Shown one piece after another: positions 21,111 to 39,734 of a DNA stretch of 64,000 bases. Source of the DNA: Panulirus ornatus (taxonomy: Eukaryota; Arthropoda; Malacostraca; Decapoda; Palinuridae); the NCBI RefSeq assembly GCF_036320965.1, contig NC_092232.1:57424658-57488657 (forward strand), read 5' to 3'. The notes beneath the pieces are model-generated. The model was not told the DNA's origin and ran no database searches. It saw only the letters and a list, made by a program, of their open reading frames with translations. The translations under genes and the position numbers were made by a program. Position 1 is the first letter of the stretch. Every line of letters starts with the position of its first letter.

Positions 21111-23792
21111 GTGGTGTTGGGGGGATGTGGGGGTGGTGTTGGGGGGATGGGGGGGTTGGGTTAGAAGGCACACGCAAAAGTCAAAGAGAAAAACCTATAT
21201 ATTGTCAGCGTGACAATGGAGGTGCAAATGTTGTTATTTTTGGACCTGAAGCGAGATATTCATCAATTGTATTCTCACACATATCTATAGTAATGCTTTC
21301 AACCACAATCTAATTGGTAAATGATTCTGGAAATGATTGTTAAGGAAAAGTATTTCACCTCATCATCTGAGGTCAAACGTTTGCCCACCAGTTTGTGTTT
21401 ATCACTACCAGCGTGACGTCATTAGTAGACAGAAGTTTATACCTCATAGCGATTTTTGTTGGTAATACAGACAGTTAGTTTCGCTCTATTTGCTATGAAC
21501 TTAACTTTAAAGTAAAGTACACACGGTAGAAGGTATCTTCCCGGATGTGTCCAATTAATTTAGAAATGATCAATACGACTCGTGTTGTCTGGGTAGGGTT
21601 GGTGAGTGTGAATGTGGATATATTTCGTCATAATTATGGTAACTCATCTTTATAAACAATTCCATCAAAATATAAATCATTATAACATTTATTATGACAA
21701 TTTGTCCCTGCCTGGCACGGGGTCTTGTCGGTCTGCCGCTCTGTAACAGGTCAACATGTATGTGTATCGTGGGATTTACTGGTTATTAACAGGTAAAGGT
21801 CATTAAACCAGAAGCTGTACCATACAGTACAACATACTATAACAGTATTTGCTACTTGGTAACAGGAATATATGTATGTTGTTACATTTAGAAGGTTATG
21901 AAGAGCTAAAGTCATGACGCCTTCATCCATATCATACGTCATACATCAAATGTATAACAGATTGTATATATGTTGGAGTGTTACCGGACTCCGCCTGCAT
22001 GAGGTTCCACCACAGGTGTAAAGTCACCTTCGACGTGGTAATATTATCGTTAATGGCCAGAAACATCTCGTCATGGAACTTCTCACTCCAAAAGAATCCA
22101 ACATTTACCTGCTACTGATTGTAGCGCAGCCTTAGAGTTACAGGAGCCCCACAAAAGTGGTCCTGGAGTTATAGAACTGATCATCTTGGATGATATAACA
22201 TCAGTGAGCAGTTAAAGGTCATTGAACTTAATTACTTAATATAAACATTGAATATAGAAAACGTGATGACGGCGTGACATAAAGCTATGAATATCTTTCT
22301 TGATTACTGAGTGTCAGGACGGGTTCTGCTGGCCCAGCAGGACTTGAAGAATTTTGGAGGAGTTTGTTGGAGGGTCTTGTGAGTGTGGTGGTGCAAGATG
22401 ATCATCGAGAAAGCTCTTGTAACTGCTTGACCTTAACTGTTTCATGAAACTGATGACCTGTAGAGATCGTCTACTGAAGCTGGTGTCATTTCACATATGT
22501 ACTAATCTGTACAACTTCTTATAAGAACTTATTGTATTAAAGACGTAAATCTCCCGAGGAATTGTGCAGATCATAATCGGTTTTTAGTAAAGACAACACA
22601 AAAGGATTTTCATACTTCACCAAACTATTCTGAAAACCTGTTTATAATGAAATTATCAACACTTGTCTCTAAGTTTTCAGTATTCTGAGGAACTTAATAA
22701 ATACATTTATCAAATTAAGGTTTTTACAGTATTTTGAGGAGTATACATCGAAAGCTGGAAGTGAATTATCACCATAGTTACATAAATTTTTTATATAAAG
22801 CACGTAATTATTCTTTTCTTGTTTAAACCGTGCATCAGTATATAGGGATGAATTATAATTTCATTATTCTTTACATAAATGAATCAGTTTTCACCAGCTG
22901 GGAAGTAAACGTTACTTTCAAAACCAATGTGCAGCCATCCAGCCAGCCAGCCTGGCCTCCAGAGAAGTTATGACATACATTTATCATCAGTATGGAATGA
23001 CTAATGAACTGTACATATTAATTTTCTCTCGGAAAATATATGGTATATATTCCATGGTAATATGTATGTAATGTAATCTCTTCTATCTATTCATTTGTCT
23101 ATCATCATTACGCCATTCCTAATCTAATGGTGTGTAAGAACCAATCATATTGGCCGAAAATAGTAACGTAAATACGTTTAAGAATAAACATGATAATATT
23201 TTGCTTCACCTCCACTTGTGACAGCATTTGCGTCTCCTTAGTCACCTAGACAGACTGCAGGTTATCCTCTATGAATTATCTGTTTACCTTTCTATTTTCA
23301 CCAGTGTAATCTGAGATTCTGATATCTGCCACTATCACAAACACCTTCAAAATGACCCATTGGTCTGTTGCTGTTTGACTTCCTTTGTATTCCTTTTGAT
23401 AACCAGATTTCCTGCTGCTCCTTCCCTGGGTGGGCAGGTGATGGCAGGATTCACCCAGCCAGGTCAGCTCCCCCACCATGACTGGACCTGCTGCTGCCTC
23501 TTGTCACTTTTATATGTGGCTACTGTGATAATGGAGGTTTGGGTTAAAGAGAAAGTAACATATCCTGGCCACACTCTTGTTGCTCGAATTCATATAAGCA
23601 AAGTCCACATATAGCACGACTGTCCTATGATAATTCAGTGGAGGTGAATAATAGAAAGATAATGAAATACAAATTAGCCATCATGTGAAGTGTATATGCT
23701 CTGACGTATGATACGAATTGAAGCTCAATAACGTTTGGCTGTTAATATCAATTAATATCAAAATGAAGATCAATCTGGACTGGCAGGGAAGG
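21111..23792. other. Non-coding centre of duplication copy A
   Basis: No coding frame of note and no recognised domain. Short G-rich TGGTGGGTGGG-type sequence occurs at 21070-21160. It matches 50016-52298 closely apart from 23231-23618. Confidence 0.6.
23231..23618. other. ~388-bp block present only in copy A
   Basis: In copy B the flanks GACAGCATTT and GTCCTATGATAATTC are directly joined at about 52128. The block is therefore either an insertion in A or a deletion in B. It has no terminal repeat or coding domain that I can recognise, and part is CTGCTGC/CCCACC-rich. Confidence 0.7.
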
Positions 23793-24314
23793 GTAGGTAA
23801 GGTGTTCATAAGTTGTGTTACATATATGACAGGTGTGTTGTTACCTTACTGTAGGTAAGGTGTTCATAAGTTGTGTTACATATATGACAGGTGTGTTGTT
23901 ACCTTACTGTAGGTAAGGTGTTCATAAGTTGTGTTACATATATGACAGGTGTGTTGTTACCTTACTGTAGGTAAGGTGTTCATAAGTTGTGTTACATATA
24001 TGACAGGTGTGTTGTTACCTTACTGTAGGTAAGGTGTTCATAAGTTGTGTTACATATATGACAGGTGTGTTGTTACCTTACTGTAGGTAAGGTGTTCATA
24101 AGTTGTGTTACATATATGACAGGTGTGTTGTTACCTTACTGTAGGTAAGGTGTTCATAAGTTGTGTTACATATATGACAGGTGTGTTGTTACCTTACTGT
24201 AGGTAAGGTGTTCATAAGTTGTGTTACATATATGACAGGTGTGTTGTTACCTTACTGTAGGTAAGGTGTTCATAAGTTGTGTTACATATATGACAGGTGT
24301 GTTGTTACCTTACT
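23793..24314. repeat. 58-bp satellite array, exactly 9 units
   Basis: Unit beginning GTAGGTAAGGTGTTCATAAG and ending GTTACCTTACT, with no length variation. Every unit junction forms the perfect inverted repeat ACCTTAC-TGTAG-GTAAGGT and also presents a consensus-like 5' splice donor (TAG|GTAAGG). Confidence 0.98.
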
Positions 24315-24814
24315 GAGCCTCATAGTTTGCCTGATCTTCGTAACGTTCATCACGATCACTTTATGTAATAACTCACAATGATATATAATCTCCACATCTC
24401 ACACCCTCACTCATACTCTAGTTCTTTAATATAACACCAGTGCAAAACATAATGGCTCACTAACCAAAGATATTAGCGCTGTGTGCCTTAATTACTAATT
24501 CATCCTCATTCTTAATAAAAATAACAAGAACATTCATCTACCGAGGCTTCTAATGAATCTAATAGTCTATCAATGATGACATTTATATTCATCTTCCTTC
24601 AACCTTCCGAAATGTTAATCCTCCTTTATGTGTGACCTTAAAATCAGCTCAGGTTTTGCTACACTAAAACCATAAAATCTTCAACTTGTTATTTTCAACT
24701 ACTTTCCCATTCCAAATGAGTGGAGCAAGACAACCCTTTTTATTGAAGGGTAAGTTATGAAGGTTCATTTGTCTGCCAAGTAGAAATCTGATATTGATCC
24801 CTTAGAAATCTGGG

Positions 24815-25133
24815 ATACGAAGAGAGGCTTTAATGATTGGATCTCTTCTCCCTTAAGACACGTTGACTTCGCAGCGACTTAATCCAAGTGTTCAAAATTC
24901 TGAATAAGTTCGATAAAGTAAACGTCGAGCATCTTTTCGAAATACAAGAAGATGCAGTTACTAGGAGAAATGGGATAGCTAGATGATGTAGTACGGACGT
25001 GGTACAAAGCTTCTTTTCCTATAGGTGTGTTTAGTACTGGAATAAATTACCGTCAGACGTAGTTAATGCTGAAACCATAAATACCTTCAAAAGTCGTTTA
25101 GAAAAATATCTTATAATTTCAGGTATACTTTGA
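24815..25133 (+). pseudogene. LINE reverse-transcriptase C-terminal relic (copy A)
   Basis: The broken frame reads DLIQVFKILNKFDKVNVEHLF and later WNKLPSDVVNAETINTFKSR, the characteristic C-terminal tail of CR1/Jockey-like RT polyproteins. Stops interrupt it. The same relic is at 55280-55598, so it predates the duplication. Confidence 0.75.
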
Positions 25134-25469
25134 GGAAAGCACCAGAAAAAAAAAAAGTATAAACGACAGCGTTAACGGGGACACTAGAAGGCTAATGAGT
25201 AGAAGCAAACCTTTCTTGTCAAGTTAAAAGCTTTTGGATACGTACATACATGCACATATAACCTTAAGGGGCAAGTAAAGGTCAAGCCATCATACTACCA
25301 GAAGGTCGCGCCGTCGTGTTCAGCCACACAGATCTTTCAGAGCTTCATGCCTGAGTACGATACCACATTACCAGCTTCCAATATTATACTACCTTTCCCG
25401 CCACACCACACAACAGCCTCACCTTAATGTCATGCAACATCAACATTTATATTTGGTCTCTGACGACAA

Positions 25470-26895
<1,426 letters not shown>

Positions 26896-26973
26896 CGTTA
26901 CATATATTTCTCTACCCTGCGCACCAGAAAAGTTATGGGATTTCATTCATTATCGCATAAGATAATCTGCATG

Positions 26974-27134
26974 AATATAATATCCCATGTATTTTCAATA
27001 TAATATCCCATGTATTTTCAATATAATATCCCATGTATTTTCAATATAATATCCCATGTATTTTCAATATAATATCCCATGTATTTTCAATATAATATCC
27101 CATGTATTTTCAATATAATATCCCATGTATTTTC
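26974..27134. repeat. 23-bp tandem repeat, 7 units
   Basis: Seven identical units AATATAATATCCCATGTATTTTC by spacing (161 bp = 7 x 23). Copy B has one unit at about 57436. Confidence 0.97.
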
Positions 27135-28654
27135 AATAGAAATCCACAAGGAAAATGCACTTTTGCCATTTGTATTCTATGGTGATCAGTGATAACTTCC
27201 TAGATTAAGTAACTGTAATTCATTACTTGGGAAGTAAATCCTTCGTCCATCACAATATACCGTAAGAGTGTCTAAGGCTGACCCTAGCTGGGGTTTACAT
27301 TGTTGAACAACGTAATGCTTTTTGGTCGGTTTAGGTTTCTTAATTGTTGACTACAGGGACGAGTTTATAAGGAAGTGAGGAATTTGGGAAGGGTTTATTG
27401 ATGGGTGCCGGGAGTGTGGTGATGATGATGAAGGATCAGAGAAAATATATTATGTCGGACGGAAGTCAATAGATCCTGGTGCTCGACCCAGAACCTTGAC
27501 TAATCGTCTATAAGAAAGTGGTTGTTTATGTTTGGCCAAGTCCCAGCTTGGCAGGGGTCTTGTCTTATGACACACTGTTATCTGGCTTTATTTGTCATGA
27601 AGATATTTTTTATGGGTTGAATTGATAAGAATGTTAATGAGGAGTTAGAAATTTATTTACTCACGCTGTTGATAGAATATATATCGACCGTGTAGATTTT
27701 CATGTGAATTTTGTACGTTTTATAATTCTTTTAGTGGAAACCAGTTGTCTTGATTTGTAATCATGTTTTATAGTAAATCCTATGAATAGATAGATAATTT
27801 TTTCAGGTAAATAATCTCTTCATGTTTATCTGTTTAGCCAATAGTGGCTTGTGTCAGTGTGTCTGTCCCTCAGTATAGCAAGTCAAGCATTACTCCACCG
27901 TACAACAACTACAAGGTCACAAATGAGGGGACAAATAACATATAGGTTGGGTCACGGAAAATGTCTAATGAGCTGAGGAAAAGGAAGGACATTACATACA
28001 CTGGCTTTATCAGTGAATCATTTTGTGATGGTTGTGAAATATTGGTCATGTGTAGAAGATGGTCCTTGTACATGAATCATGCTATATATTAGTTTCACAA
28101 TATGTTATAATGGTGTCTTTATCTGGTGAACTGATATGTGATACAATAAATGTGATCTGTCTTGTTCTATACTTCTCTTCAGAAAAATCCTTGAAACTTA
28201 TATCCGATTTTTCGCACATGCAGTCAAATTGTGTTTACGAGTTTGATAGATTTTCCTGATATTTGATATCTATAAGAGACATTGATTACTAAAAGCAATT
28301 TCACGATGGCAAAATCAGCCAACATTATCAACTGGTACGATGACGCAAGACGACTGCAGAAAGATTAACTGTGTATCGTTGTAGAGTGTACAATGGCCAG
28401 TGATATTCACTGTAGGTATACGCAAAATGATACACCTTGTGCACATAGCAGGCAAATTAGAGGATCATCATAAGATTCAGAAATAGAACTATCAAGGAAG
28501 GAGAAAGACGTAGGTGTAGTTATTAGTCAAGATGTAAAGCCAATACATAAACATCATGAGCAATGTGTACTGCTCCTCCTCCTCTGGCTTTTGATTCTTA
28601 CTGTCACATTTTAATATATGTAAATAATGGAAGAGCAAGTCACAGCCAAGACAA
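27135..28654. other. Non-coding right part of copy A and flank
   Basis: Homologous to 57460-58640 up to about 28260, then unique. No gene is recognised; frames are short and without domains. Confidence 0.5.
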
Positions 28655-29600
28655 ATTCAGTTACTCGTGCATTACTTGCCTTGCCGATGGTGACTTGTCA
28701 CTCTAGGTGTAACTACTTACAGTTGGAGTCCGGTAACACCATTTCTATGGTATCATTTGAGAAACACAGTAAAGTGGCTGGACTGAAAAACGTGTTCTGC
28801 ACTTCAACTGACTAATTATATGATAAAGATAAGGAGGAAAAAATCGATTGTAAGGATGGAATCAGGGATGAAACATCTATAACTGGAAAGGTTAAAGATA
28901 CAAAGATGGTGAAATACCTTTACCCTGGATCAGTAGCACCTGTGGTAATGGACACACCTTTGTAATGCTTGATCACTTACAACTGATCAACTTTAATACG
29001 AAAGTCTTAAGTACCGTCCAGCTGGGGAACATTATACAAATATTAACAGATAATATATTTATGTTAGACAGACGCTATATCTAGGAATTATCTCTACTTG
29101 GGACGTGTAACACCTGTGTGGATGAACACAACTTTGTAATGTTTGATCCATTACACGAAATAATGTCAACAACAGAGTTATACAACACGTTGTTGAAGAT
29201 CATTCAGGAAACATCTATACTGAATGATCATATTAGGTAGTACATGGCAGTTCTTCGAAGTAAACCAGAAAAATGATGCTGAGAGAAAAGGAACATAATA
29301 GGAAATAATTTGTTAAATGTCTAGAAACTTTGATCTTAAAGTAGTCGTAATGTGTTGGGTCATCTTTTAGACACCAAGAGGAGAACATAGTCTGTGTTTT
29401 GTAATCATTAATAAATATATATTCTCAACGCCTTTCATCACTTCTTCCAGACCTTAACGGATTTTGGCAGAACGATCTTGGCTGTGTGACGGCCACAAAA
29501 TGCAGCACAATACACATTTATTACAAAAAAAAAAGAAATTTATCACAACAGTCGTTGTGTTTTTTACCGGAATCTTTAAGCTTTCAGTAGCATTTTTAAG
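28655..29600 (+). repeat. Diverged partial copy of the left arm
   Basis: Collinear with 19400-20345. It shares GGATGGAATCAGGGATGAAA, ATGGTGAAATACCTTTACCC, CACCTTTGTAATGCTTGATC and later ATTACACGAAAT and GAACGATCTTGG-like matches, with more divergence than between copies A and B. The arm repeat is therefore a family of at least several members here. Confidence 0.75.
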
Positions 29601-29899
29601 TACATAACACATTCATCTGCCTCATTTACATGCATATAGATATATCTACACGTGTATATGTACATGTTTTATATTATTTATCTGAATTTAAAGTTTATCA
29701 TGATATCCGTGTAGACAAAATACTAATGGATACCACAAGATATGTACAGTTACTAAAAGATTATTCTGAACCTCTACCATGTTATGACACACTCGACCCT
29801 GGCCTCCTGACCTGCCAGGGCAATAATCTGTTATTGATAAAGAATTGATCATATTCTTAGTTGATAACCTAAACCTGCACCAGTGCGGTGGGAATGTCT

Positions 29900-29905
<6 letters not shown>

Positions 29906-29967
<62 letters not shown>
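29906..29967. repeat. (GA)n microsatellite
   Basis: About 62 bp of pure GA. Confidence 0.97.
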
Positions 29968-29969
<2 letters not shown>

Positions 29970-30124
29970 GTTAACCGCCACACTCCAGTATTTCTAGAAG
30001 CGTCAGTCAGAAGTAAACGTGTTTTCGTCACACAAGACAACGTGATCCCAGAAGCCAGTATCTTTATCACAATATTCAGGTTCATATTGCCTTCTCTTCT
30101 CCATGTTTAAGTTACTCAGAAGCT

Positions 30125-30298
<174 letters not shown>

Positions 30299-31689
30299 GC
30301 TGTGTCAGTCCTTGGAGTGAAGTGTGTTTTCGGACAGTGTGAGTGAGGGACGCATCATCATCAGAGATGAATCATTATGCCAATAATTAGGGCGAGGCTA
30401 ACCTGACCTCAGGTCTCATCACAACATGGTATGGCGTAGTGGTGGGCTGTGTTTAATATTAGTATACTGAACTGATGGTACTGGTGAGTAATGGGTAAAT
30501 GGGGGAAATTTCTCTTAACTTAGTGTGAAAATAAAGAATAAACAAACCTACATACCAGACGAGGATAACAATATATACACACAACAAAATTCCCGTAACA
30601 CAAAGATGAAACAAACCAAAGATGTTGCCCATGTAATATGTGATATAAGAATATCACACACAAAAAAATAAGATACTAAAAGAAAATGCAAGACTAAGAT
30701 AATACTATTAAAAAAAAAAGAGAAAGAGAACTAGAAAATATTGAAGTTCTCATACATGAAAATAACATATAGACTAGGCTGTCCATCCAACAACAGATTA
30801 ACATATAAGAGGAAATCAAAATCATAAATTTTACTTCTTACATTATTAGATAAAAGGCAAAAAAAAAAAATATATGCAAAATATGAATAAAGTGTATGCT
30901 TATATGAAATCATGTCGTTAATGACGCCAGTAGAAAAAGCACTAACATTCAAAAATATAATAATCTATGCAAATATAAAGTTAGACATCAAATAATGTTG
31001 TAGCAAAACAAGGATGGGATAAATCTAAGACAAATTGATAACAAACAACCACATTTTTCTACAAACTCAACAAAGACAAAGGCGAATTGTTTTTAGATAT
31101 CAAGAAGTACATACCATATTTCCCCAAGACCTACAGTTTTGTAATTTAAGAAAAAAACATTCTTGAGCTGACTTATTAACGAGTCACTTATGCTAATTAA
31201 TCTTGCTTTCAAGCTCATTATTGTTAGAGTATTTCCCATCATCTCTTATCTGCATAATCACTTCATCAGGATCATTAGGCTTACGTGGACCAATTACAGG
31301 ATATGTATGTAAATATGTTGCTTTAATGTTAAAGAATGAAATATGTCCTGGTTGATATGGCATGATTGTTGATGAAACCCTCCAGTTGATTTGGTCCCTA
31401 ACATTGTGTTTAATGTTGCCTATATATGTTATTGTTCATATTTGTCTGAAGTCGTGCGTACAAGACTTTATCCTTGGGAAAAACATGAAAAAAAAGTTTT
31501 GGATTATTTTCTTTTTTCTTTTTTCAAACTGAAAACTCGCTGTAAAGTTTTCCTCAACAAACAGACAGCCAGACAGCACAAGGGTAATTAGTACCACCAG
31601 CTGTTGACAACTCGCATAATTAAGCAGCCATTGCTCACGCGAGAGTACTTCTGCTTTCCTGTCTTTCTTATATAGTCTTTGTACAACTA

Positions 31690-31728
<39 letters not shown>

Positions 31729-31930
31729 ACACACCATCATTTATGTCATTATCTTTCCACTACAAGCTACATTACACTCTCCACAAGAGGTAATTCTGCC
31801 CAGTGTACACCCTCTACCGTATCCTGCTATCTTCACTATATTGATGTTTCATCTTCACTACACTGGTGCTTCAACTTCACTCTGTTAATCTATCATCTAG
31901 GATATTAAATCAATGAGGAAACGCTAGTCT
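30299..31930. other. Unassigned AT-rich sequence before the RFX-like gene
   Basis: No recognisable coding region on either strand. It contains the (CA)n tract and, at 31830-31890, several TCTTCACTA/TTCACT repeats just upstream of the next gene. Confidence 0.5.
31690..31733. repeat. (CA)n microsatellite
   Basis: About 44 bp of CA with one TA interruption. Confidence 0.95.
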
Positions 31931-31952
31931 ACTATATTTTTGTGTGGCTTCA

Positions 31953-31962
31953 CTATATTTTT
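31953..31962 (+). promoter_or_regulatory. Candidate TATA element of the RFX-like gene
   Basis: TATATTTTTG about 70 nt upstream of the ATG, with TCACTC/TCTCACC initiator-like sequences 40-60 nt downstream of it. A second TATATTTTTG lies 20 bp upstream. Placement is plausible but not diagnostic. Confidence 0.3.
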
Positions 31963-32026
31963 GCAAGTGCTGGTCTATGAAAGTTTACTTCGTCAAGTAA
32001 ATCACTCATCTCACCAGATCGCAGAA

Positions 32027-32773
32027 ATGACTCACGTCCGCGCTGCCCATCGGTACCCTGGCAAGGAATCCTTCCTTGAATTTTTCGAGGCTCACATCCA
32101 GCAAACCGGGGCTGTTAAAGATTGTATAAGCCGAACTGAGCTATATTTGCGATACTGTGAATTCTGCGAAGGGTTCGGGTACGAGAAAGCTGCCGTCCTG
32201 AACGTCGGGAGAACACTGGGACGGTGGGGCATCAAGGCAGATCGCAGACTTGGAGGACGCAACGGCTGCCACCAGGAGTACGCCTACACCAGAATTGCCT
32301 GGTTGTCCGGCAGTGAGGGCCTGGCCCAGGGAGGAAAGCGGTGCCTTCCAGAATGCCAAAGGCCTTCCAGGAAGAGATCACGTCTGGATATCGAACCCGT
32401 GCACGAGAGAGTAGTGGTGAAGATCCAGACTCGGCATCAAGATGATGATGACCTGTGCAAAGGCGGACCCAGCGAGGAAACTGGTGTAGTTGACACAGGA
32501 GCAGCCGCCATCCCCATCAATGTTTCTTTGGCTCCCACCAAACAACGGGGCAAAGTGATGCCTACCACTGAATTGGTGACCTTGATCCCCTACTTCTATG
32601 GGGATGAATCAGGCTTGGTGGATCCCGACGTACTCGTACTGGTCGTCGATGAAGACCCTGATGTGTCCGTCACTGCGACTGGAGGATCAGCAGCATCTAC
32701 AGCAGCAGCCGACCCTAAAGCTGAAGCTGCCGTGTTGAAGATTAAAGTCCACACCACCAACATTCATCCCTGA
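32027..32773 (+). CDS. Protein with RFX-type winged-helix DNA-binding domain
   Basis: 248 residues from the first in-frame ATG (context CAGAAATGA) to TGA, intronless. Residues ~15-92 resemble the RFX DNA-binding domain. CISRTELYLRYCEFCE fits the family's CIPRSxLYxHYxxFCE, GRTLGRWG fits FGKxIRxxF, and RRLGGRNG...YAYTRI fits RRLGTRGxSKYHYYGI, the DNA-contacting wing. A basic RPSRKRSRL (112-120) could be a nuclear localisation signal. The rest (135-248) has an acidic DDDD run and Asp/Val/Ala-rich sequence suggestive of an activation or partner region. It lacks RFX dimerisation domains and is far shorter than animal RFX factors. D5-type primase wHTH domains are a related alternative. The gene is GC-rich in AT-rich surroundings, in copy A of the duplication; copy B has a different gene at the equivalent place. 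Confidence 0.6.
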   Translation: MTHVRAAHRYPGKESFLEFFEAHIQQTGAVKDCISRTELYLRYCEFCEGFGYEKAAVLNVGRTLGRWGIKADRRLGGRNGCHQEYAYTRIAWLSGSEGLAQGGKRCLPECQRPSRKRSRLDIEPVHERVVVKIQTRHQDDDDLCKGGPSEETGVVDTGAAAIPINVSLAPTKQRGKVMPTTELVTLIPYFYGDESGLVDPDVLVLVVDEDPDVSVTATGGSAASTAAADPKAEAAVLKIKVHTTNIHP

Positions 32774-32955
32774 AATTCCTTGAACCTTAAGTTCCCGTCC
32801 CTGAGATTGGAGAAGCTGCTCCTCCTCCAGCAGTCGACCCTGTTATACCCAGTCCTCAGAAGACATTTCCTATGGCAAAAGTTTTCATTCAGTTGCACAT
32901 TATTGACAAACTATTGTACGAATGAAGCGGTTACCATAAAGGATCAAATCGTTAG
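32774..32955. other. 3' flank of the RFX-like gene
   Basis: Unique to copy A; similarity to copy B starts abruptly at about 32956. Confidence 0.5.
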
Positions 32956-36654
<3,699 letters not shown>

Positions 36655-38648
36655 CGACACCACCACCACAACCACCAACACCACCACCATCACCAACACC
36701 ACCACCATCACCACCATCACCACCACCACCACCATCACCACCACCACCACCATCACCATCACCACCATCACCAACACCACCAACATCACCACCATCATCA
36801 CCACCATCACCACCACCACCACCACCATCACCATCACCACCACCATCACCACCATCACCACCACCACCACCTTCACCACCACCACCACCATCACCATCAC
36901 CACCATCACCACCACCACCACCATCACCACCACCACCACCATCACCATCACCACCATCACCACCACCACCACCATCACCACCACCACCACCATCACCATC
37001 ACCACCATCACCAACACCACCAACATCACCACCATCATCACCACCATCACCACCACCACCACCATCACCAACACCACCACCATCACCACCATCACCACCA
37101 CCACCACCTTCACCACCACCACCACCATCACCATCACCACCATCACCAACACCACCACCACACCATCACCATCACCACCATCACCACCCAACATCACCAC
37201 CATCACCACCATCACCATCACCACCATCACCACCACCACCACCACCATCACCACCACCAGCCACCATCACCAACCACCACCATCCACCCTCACCAACACC
37301 ATCACCAACACCATCACCAACACCACCACACCACACCACCACCACCATCACACACCACCATCACCACCACCCATCACCACCACCACCAACACACCACCAC
37401 CCAATCACCACCATCACCACCACCACCACCACCATCACCACCATCACCACCACCACCATCACCATCACCACCATCACCACCACCATCACCACCATCACCA
37501 CCACCACCATCACCATCACCACCATCACCACCATCACCATCACCACCATCACCACCATCACCATCACCACCATCACCACCACCACCATCACCACCATCAC
37601 CACCACCACCACCATCACCATCACCACCACCACCATCACCATCACCACCATCACCACCATCACCATCACCATCACCACCATCACCATCACCACCACCACC
37701 ACCACCACCACCACCATCCACCATCACCACCATCACCATCACCACCATCACCACCACCATCACCACCATCACCACCACCATCACCATCACCACCACCACC
37801 ACCACCACCACCACCATCACCACCATCACCACCATCACCATCACCACCATCACCACCACCACCACCACCATCACCACCACCATCACCACCATCACCATCA
37901 CCACCATCACCACCACCATCACCACCATCACCACCACCATCACCATCACCACCACCACCACCATCACCATCACCACCATCACCACCATCACCACCACCAT
38001 CACCATCACCACCACCACCACCATCACCATCACCACCATCACCAACACCACCAACACCACCACCATCACCACCATCACCATCACCACCATCACCAACACC
38101 ACCAACAACACCACCATCACCACCATCACCACCATCACCATCACCATCACCAACATCACCACCACCATCACCAACATCACCACCATCACCACCACCACCA
38201 CCATCACCACCACCATCACCACCATCACCATCACCAACATCACCACCACCACCATCACCAACACCACCACCATCACCACCACCATCACCACCATCACCAC
38301 CATCACCATCACCATCACCAACAACCACACCACCATCACCAACACCACCATCACCAACACCACCACCATCACCACCACCATCACCACCATCACCACCACC
38401 ATAACCAACACCATCACCACCAGCACCACCACCATCACCACCATCACCAACACCATCACCACCATCACAACCACCACCACCATCACCATCACCACCATCA
38501 CCACCAACACCACCACCATCACCACCATCACCACCACCACCATCACCACCATCACCACCATCACCAACACCATCACCAACATCACCACCACCACCATCAC
38601 CAACACCATCACCACCATCACCACCACCATCACCAACATCACCACCAC
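36655..38648. repeat. ~2-kb (CCA/TCA)n trinucleotide array
   Basis: Almost pure CAN-class trinucleotides (CAC, CAT and some CAA), with higher-order repeats of about 100 bp near its left end. It has no stop codon in any plus-strand frame (His-, Pro/Ser- and Thr/Ile-rich) and none in two minus-strand frames (Val/Met- and Gly/Asp-rich). It begins precisely at the break in LINE copy 6. Confidence 0.97.
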
Positions 38649-39734
38649 AAAAAAAAGTCAAAACATTTATGAACTTCGCAACCAGGTGCGTGCAGAAGTC
38701 TTTTTAACTGGCTCTCCCCTTTCTTCAAGAACCTCATTCGTTCCTTGTTACTTATGTAAACATTCTGTTTAACCTTATATCATAAGAAAACAGAAAGTAG
38801 AACCAAGAAAGGTATCCTAAATATATCTTTCTCTTACGCCTCCGAGACTATTTTCATCTTATTATCAAATCTCTTGCACATATCGTGTCCACAGTACTTA
38901 TCATAACAATCACAACAGATTCTAATGACAGAACATGAGGATAAAAGACAAGTGAAAATGATCATAAATGTGAGAGATTCGCTTGGTGCGTTGAACGTAG
39001 TGACCCCGTCCAATATATGGTGGTAATGGTCACGCCCGTTCATGCTTCACATCAAAGACATTGGCCACCCTAAGTGTGGGAGCCAACCTGACTACACGGC
39101 TCCCTTTTCTAATGCCCGCAAGAGCAGACCTATGGGGAAAATATGCATTGTATCAAGAGTGAATGAGAAGACAAGAACTACTTCTCAGAATTGAGGACCT
39201 GTGAATTTATGGGGATTTTGCTGCTATTGTGGGTTGCTTGCCAAGTACACAAACTTTTCTTGTGTTTAAAGTGGGTTTGAGAGCCTCTAGTGATACACAC
39301 ATTCTATTGTACTACTGAAGTATGGGTTGGTACGTCTGTAGTCTTCCTGCTTATCAAATTTATGTAAATATCTCCTTTTGTCACGTAAAATTGTAGGCTC
39401 CCAAACCCTTACACTTTCCATGTTAGTGAAACGTACACTGGAAAGCCCGCAGACATTTATATTACCGCGAAAGGCAGGCAGCCAACTTAAAAAGCTGGCA
39501 GACAAGTGACACAGCAGGCAAGCAGGCAAGCAGGCAAAAAGGGCAGGCAGGGAGGCATGCAGAAAAAAGGCAGGAAGGCAAGCAATCAGGTGGACAGACG
39601 CAGGCAAGCAGGCAATGAAAAAACAGGGAGGAAGGCAATCAAGCAAAAAGGCAGGTAGACAAGAAAGAAAATAAACAAAAACGCAGGCAAACAGACAGGC
39701 AAGAAAAGAAAATAAACAAGCAAGCATACAATGG
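38649..39734. other. Unassigned sequence with a GGCAGGCAAGCA-rich stretch
   Basis: No gene recognised. Positions 39466-39730 are low-complexity GGCAGGCA/AGGCAAGC repeats, which open a Cys/Leu/Ala-rich minus-strand frame that I reject as coding. Confidence 0.6.

Noticed and set aside
32476..32532. A retropepsin-like DTGA in the RFX-like protein (VVDTGAAAIP, residues 154-163)
   Set aside because: No surrounding protease strands or late hydrophobic-Gly motif are visible; probably coincidence, though notable given the neighbouring paralogous slot.
36655..38648. Long His-rich, Pro/Ser-rich, Thr/Ile-rich, Val/Met-rich and Gly/Asp-rich ORFs
   Set aside because: All come from one trinucleotide array that cannot form stops in those frames.
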